Source: Methylobacteriaceae bacterium (lineage in GTDB: Bacteria > Pseudomonadota > Alphaproteobacteria > Rhizobiales > Beijerinckiaceae). Taken from it: 64,000 nucleotides of DNA. The position numbers and the translations under genes were made by a program. The stretch lies in contig JACKJC010000004.1 in assembly GCA_020638195.1 (NCBI GenBank), positions 124,001 to 188,000 of the forward strand. The letters run 5' to 3'. The notes beneath the pieces are model-generated. The model worked only from the letters and a program-made list of their open reading frames with translations. It was not told where the DNA came from and did no database searches. This document shows, one piece after another, positions 61,093 to 64,000 of the stretch (position 1 is its first letter; each line of letters starts with the position of its first letter).

Positions 61093-61935
61093 TCAGGGCG
61101 TTCCGCTGCCTTCCACCTGCGCCGCCAGTTTCGCCGCGGCCGCCTTCACGTCGTCCAGAAATTCGCGCACGATCTTGGCCTGCGACATCACCCGCCGGAT
61201 CCAGGTGACGTTCACGCAGCCGACGACGCGCCTGTTGAGCATAATGGGGACGGCGAGCGAATCGCGTCCGTCATCATAGTCGCGCCGGGTCAGGTCGAAA
61301 TTGCCGCCGAAGCGCGGGTCGCGCGCGGCGAAGCCGCGTGCGCGGGTCGTTGCGAGAACGTCGTCGATCCAGCGACGGTCATGCGCCATCTTGTCGCCGG
61401 AGCGCTGGGAGTGGCGCAGACGATCGAGCGCCGCCTCGCGCTCTTCATCGGGGCAGAAGGCGAGATAGGCGCGCCCCGTCGCCGACAGCAGCATGTTGAT
61501 CTGAAAGCCGACCGGGCCGAGTTCGATATGATGGAAGTAGGAGCGCGGCGCCGTCGCCTCGATGACTTCCATATGCGTCAGGCGCGGCACCGCGACGACG
61601 GAGGGCCATCTGATCTTCGTGGTCAGCGCCTCAAGCAGCGGCGAGGCGAGTTCGGCGAGGCGCGCTTCCTCCTCGCTGCCGACGAGATTGTCGTGCAGCG
61701 AATGGCTCGCCAGAAATGCGTCGTCGACAATGCGCTGCCAGACCAGGCCTTCGTTTTCCAGCGTCAGGAGGATGCGCAGCAGCGTCGCCTTGGGCAGGCT
61801 GGTCGCGCGGTAGAGATCATTGAGGCTCATGCCGCCCGATTGCTGCAACCTGCGAAGCACCTGTACCCCGCGCGCAAGCGCGCGTATTGTCTTGACGCTG
61901 CGCTTTCGTTTCGCATCGGCGCGCGCGGCTGGCAT
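61093..61935 (-). CDS. IclR-family transcriptional regulator (MhpR-like)
   Basis: A 280-residue IclR protein. The N-terminal winged helix reads VKTIRALARGVQVLRRLQ...MSLNDLYRATSLPKATLLRILLTLE. The C-terminal effector domain contains RPRSYFHHIELGP-like and VGCVNVTWIRRVMS segments as in MhpR, an activator of 3-phenylpropionate breakdown. It is encoded just upstream of the P450 operon on the same strand and is the obvious owner of the GTTTCAC-N3-GTGAAA sites. ATG 61935 is chosen with AAGGAA 7 bases before it; the frame is open further. Confidence 0.88.
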   Translation of the reverse strand: MPAARADAKRKRSVKTIRALARGVQVLRRLQQSGGMSLNDLYRATSLPKATLLRILLTLENEGLVWQRIVDDAFLASHSLHDNLVGSEEEARLAELASPLLEALTTKIRWPSVVAVPRLTHMEVIEATAPRSYFHHIELGPVGFQINMLLSATGRAYLAFCPDEEREAALDRLRHSQRSGDKMAHDRRWIDDVLATTRARGFAARDPRFGGNFDLTRRDYDDGRDSLAVPIMLNRRVVGCVNVTWIRRVMSQAKIVREFLDDVKAAAAKLAAQVEGSGTP

Positions 61936-62052
61936 TTGCCGTTCCTTGAGGTCGTCGACGTCGTCCCGGATCGGGGGCGGCCAATTTCTCCAAAAATCCC
62001 GGCGCGGGTCAAATACGTTTTGCGCGGCGCCCGTCAGGCGCAACATCAAATG

Positions 62053-62080
62053 GCGAGCGATCGATCAGATATTCGCTCGC
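62053..62080. promoter_or_regulatory. Inverted repeat just before the tannase-family gene
   Basis: GCGAGCGA (62053-62060) and TCGCTCGC (62073-62080) are perfect inverted arms 12 bp apart. They end two bases before the AGGAGGAG ribosome site of the next gene. It could be an operator or a leader hairpin that affects ribosome access. Confidence 0.4.
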
Positions 62081-62098
62081 TCAGGAGGAGATAGATCG

Positions 62099-63709
62099 AT
62101 GAAACGTGCCCTGAATGTTGTTCACGTCCGACGTCCTGTCGCGCTCATCGCGGGCTTTCTGTATTTCGTCGTGGGCGCGCACGTGCCGCCGGCATCAGCC
62201 GCAGACGACTTGGTGACGATTGCGGACGGCGCAAACTCCTGCGCAGCGCTCAACGGTTCGAAAATCGCGTCGAGCGTCTTCGCTTTGCCGACGGGCGAGG
62301 CGACGATCAGCGAAGCCGTACTGATCGGTCCCGATGAAGTCGCTGGTCTTCCAAAATATTGCCGCGTGCGAGGCTCCATCGGTGCAGCCTCGCTGGCCGA
62401 TCCGCCGATACTCTTCCAGGTGAACCTGCCGAACCAGTGGAACCTCAAGACCGTCCTTTATGGCGGCAGCGGGCTCAATGGCGTTGTGGTGCAGGCGACC
62501 GACCAGTTCAAGGCGGGCGGCGGCTCTGTTAGACCGGCGCTCGCACGTTACTATGTCACATACGGCAGCGACTCCGGACATCAGACGCCCGGCAATTCGT
62601 TCTACAACAACGCTCAGGCCACGGCCAACTACAGCCACGAGGCCGTGAAGCGCTCGAAGGACCTCGCGAGTCATCTCGTCAAGACCTACTACGGCGGGAG
62701 CGCGCGACGGAACTACCAGATCGGCGGCTCCAAGGGCGGCCAGGAAGGCCTTCAAGCCGCGCAACGCTATGCCGCCGATTTCGACGGCGTCGTCTCGAAC
62801 TATCCCGCCGCGCAGAACGGGTCGCTCCGGCTCGGCTGGAACAGGATGTGGCACTTTGCATTCGATCCGCCTGGCGGTTCGCTCACCACGGCCAAACAGA
62901 TCCTTCTGAAGAAGGCGGTGATGACGGCCTGCGACGGGCTCGACGGCGCCATGGACGGCATCGTATCTAATTTGCCGGCGTGCGGCCGCGCGTTCAAGGT
63001 CGAAAGCCTGCGCTGTCCCGACGGCGCCGATACCGGCGACACGTGTCTTTCCGACCGTCAGATCTTCGCGCTCAAGGACGCGGCGAAGGAGTTCACCTTT
63101 GCCTATCCGATGCCGAACGGCGTGCGCACCGTCGGCCCGTTTCCGACGCTAAATGGCGGCGATCTCCAGCTCTGGTTCGGTACGGGTCCGGATGGCACGC
63201 AGCAGGGCTTTTACAAGGCAAATAAGGTGCGCCCTGAAGCGCTCGGCGCGGAAGGCATCAGCGAAGCCGTGTGGCAAAACGAGGTGATGAAGGTCGCAAC
63301 GGTCTACGACGCCAGTAACCCTGATCTCGATGCGTTCAAGGTCAAGGGCGGCAAGATGCTGCTCGTGCAGGGCACGACCGACATGCTCGTCCCGCACCCG
63401 ATGACGACGCATTATTTCGAGGCGCTTCAGCGACGCTACGGCGCGAACGAACTGAAGAGTTTCGTTCGCTACTATGTCGTGCCCGGCTACGGTCACGGCC
63501 ATGGCGCGTTCAACCTGAGCTGGGATTCGCTCGCCGCGCTCGATGCGTGGGTAGAGACAGGCAAGGCCCCCGTCTCGCCGGTCGCAACCGACGTCAATCC
63601 GCAAAGCAGCGGTCGTCAGCGGCCGCTCTGCGAATATCCGACTTGGCCGAAATACAAGGGCGCCGGCGACATCAGTCTGGCGGAGAGCTTCTCTTGCGCG
63701 ACCGAATGA
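62099..63709 (+). CDS. Tannase/feruloyl esterase family protein, exported
   Basis: A 536-residue PF07519 protein with a long signal peptide (cleavage near ASA-AD, residue 34). The catalytic serine is Ser211 in QIGGSKGGQEG, the acid the Asp in QGTTDMLVP, and the histidine in PGYGHGHGAF. Canonical members have Cys next to both Ser and His (CS-D-HC), joined by a disulfide. Here these are Gly, so the protein is a Cys-less variant. It would cleave aromatic esters in the periplasm or outside. ATG 62099 follows AGGAGGAG 8 bases upstream. It diverges from the IclR gene. Confidence 0.85.
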   Translation: MKRALNVVHVRRPVALIAGFLYFVVGAHVPPASAADDLVTIADGANSCAALNGSKIASSVFALPTGEATISEAVLIGPDEVAGLPKYCRVRGSIGAASLADPPILFQVNLPNQWNLKTVLYGGSGLNGVVVQATDQFKAGGGSVRPALARYYVTYGSDSGHQTPGNSFYNNAQATANYSHEAVKRSKDLASHLVKTYYGGSARRNYQIGGSKGGQEGLQAAQRYAADFDGVVSNYPAAQNGSLRLGWNRMWHFAFDPPGGSLTTAKQILLKKAVMTACDGLDGAMDGIVSNLPACGRAFKVESLRCPDGADTGDTCLSDRQIFALKDAAKEFTFAYPMPNGVRTVGPFPTLNGGDLQLWFGTGPDGTQQGFYKANKVRPEALGAEGISEAVWQNEVMKVATVYDASNPDLDAFKVKGGKMLLVQGTTDMLVPHPMTTHYFEALQRRYGANELKSFVRYYVVPGYGHGHGAFNLSWDSLAALDAWVETGKAPVSPVATDVNPQSSGRQRPLCEYPTWPKYKGAGDISLAESFSCATE

Positions 63710-63712
63710 TGC

Positions 63713-63733
63713 GCGCCGAATTCTGATCGGCGC
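63713..63733. terminator. Hairpin between tannase-family and AraC genes
   Basis: GCGCCGA (63713-63719) pairs with TCGGCGC (63727-63733) around a 7-base loop, four bases past the tannase-family stop and between converging genes. No T-run follows. Confidence 0.35.
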
Positions 63734-63778
63734 AACACAGCGAAAGGAGGCAATCAGCCACTTGCCGTAGTTCCGATT

Positions 63779-64000
63779 TTACCCGCCGAACTGCCCTGGC
63801 GCGCAGCCGAACAGGCTGCGGAACTGCCGGTTGAAGTAGGAAACGTCGTTGAACCCGCTGGCGTAGGCGATACTGGATATGAGCTTGGGGTCCCGTTCCT
63901 TGCGTCGATCGAGGAGCATCTGGCATGCCCTCTCGAACCGCTTCTTGAGCAGGTAGTCCGTCGGCGTTGTCCCCGCCAATGCAAAAGCGCGCTGCACTTG
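63779..64000 (-). CDS. AraC-family regulator, C-terminal part (gene enters from beyond the window)
   Basis: The last 73 residues of an AraC-type DNA-binding domain, open to the window edge. They contain VQRAFALAGTTPTDYLLKKR, RACQMLLD and the second helix-turn-helix ISSIAYASGFNDVSYFNRQFR, ending LFGCAPGQFGG. The sensing domain lies outside, so the effector is unknown. It converges on the tannase-family gene. Confidence 0.85.
   Translation of the reverse strand, partial: QVQRAFALAGTTPTDYLLKKRFERACQMLLDRRKERDPKLISSIAYASGFNDVSYFNRQFRSLFGCAPGQFGG

Overview
The window looks like high-GC chromosomal DNA of an alphaproteobacterium, probably Hyphomicrobiales (Rhizobiales). Evidence: codon use strongly biased to G/C in third positions, rhizobial-type intergenic palindromes (5177-5202, 8396-8503, 9395-9440, 18963-19021), an alphaproteobacterial Tex/FtsK neighbourhood, and many aromatic- and fatty-acid-catabolic genes. 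No rRNA, tRNA or CRISPR array was recognised.

Layout. 0-21 kb is mostly ordinary chromosome. It holds a partial SDR gene, a Pit phosphate transporter with its DUF47 partner, an acyl-CoA ligase with a branched-chain-type ABC binding protein, phosphoglucomutase, a serine hydrolase, an ICL/PEP-mutase family enzyme and tex. Next come an FtsK-type translocase carrying an in-frame palindromic repeat, a rhodanese/CMD/periplasmic-protein operon, a LigC-like dehydrogenase, a Tat-exported MBL hydrolase, and a P450 divergent from a PobR-like AraC regulator. 21.5-28.4 kb is a caa3-type cytochrome oxidase operon (ctaG-ctaC-ctaD-ctaE, a small membrane protein and a diheme cytochrome c) followed upstream by a decayed DUF4396 gene. 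29.0-34.9 kb is an operon of a ThDP enzyme, a mandelate-racemase-family enzyme and a GlcD/GlcF-type fusion dehydrogenase; an SDR-GH15 pair lies opposite. 37.7-47.9 kb is an accessory block: an IS3 element that truncates a CYP199A-like P450 pseudogene, a binding protein, a feruloyl-CoA-synthase-like ligase, a TetR repressor, a MetE-like protein, a stand-alone LysR HTH protein, another acyl-CoA ligase and a second decayed binding-protein gene. The TetR gene and the binding-protein gene share the same palindromic operator.

47.9-62 kb is the most interesting part. A three-subunit biotin-dependent carboxylase (CT, BC, BCCP) diverges from a HAD-phosphatase/acetoacetyl-CoA-synthetase pair. The latter converges on an operon of P450, PEP-synthase N-part, PEP-synthase C-part, two HD-domain proteins, an SDR and a 2Fe-2S ferredoxin, preceded by an IclR-family regulator. 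The split PEP-synthase pair has the architecture of phenylphosphate/4-cresol phosphate synthases. The P450, ferredoxin, SDR and phosphohydrolase candidates recall the cre 4-cresol pathway. The carboxylase and CoA-synthetase module recalls the 4-hydroxyacetophenone carboxylation genes of p-ethylphenol degraders. A palindrome GTTTCAC-N3-GTGAAA(C) occurs in front of both gene sets, suggesting one IclR regulon. I infer a combined route: phosphorylate an alkylphenol, oxidise its side chain by P450 and SDR to an aryl ketone, dephosphorylate, carboxylate and form the CoA ester. The window closes with a tannase/feruloyl-esterase-family protein and the 3' end of an AraC-type regulator gene.
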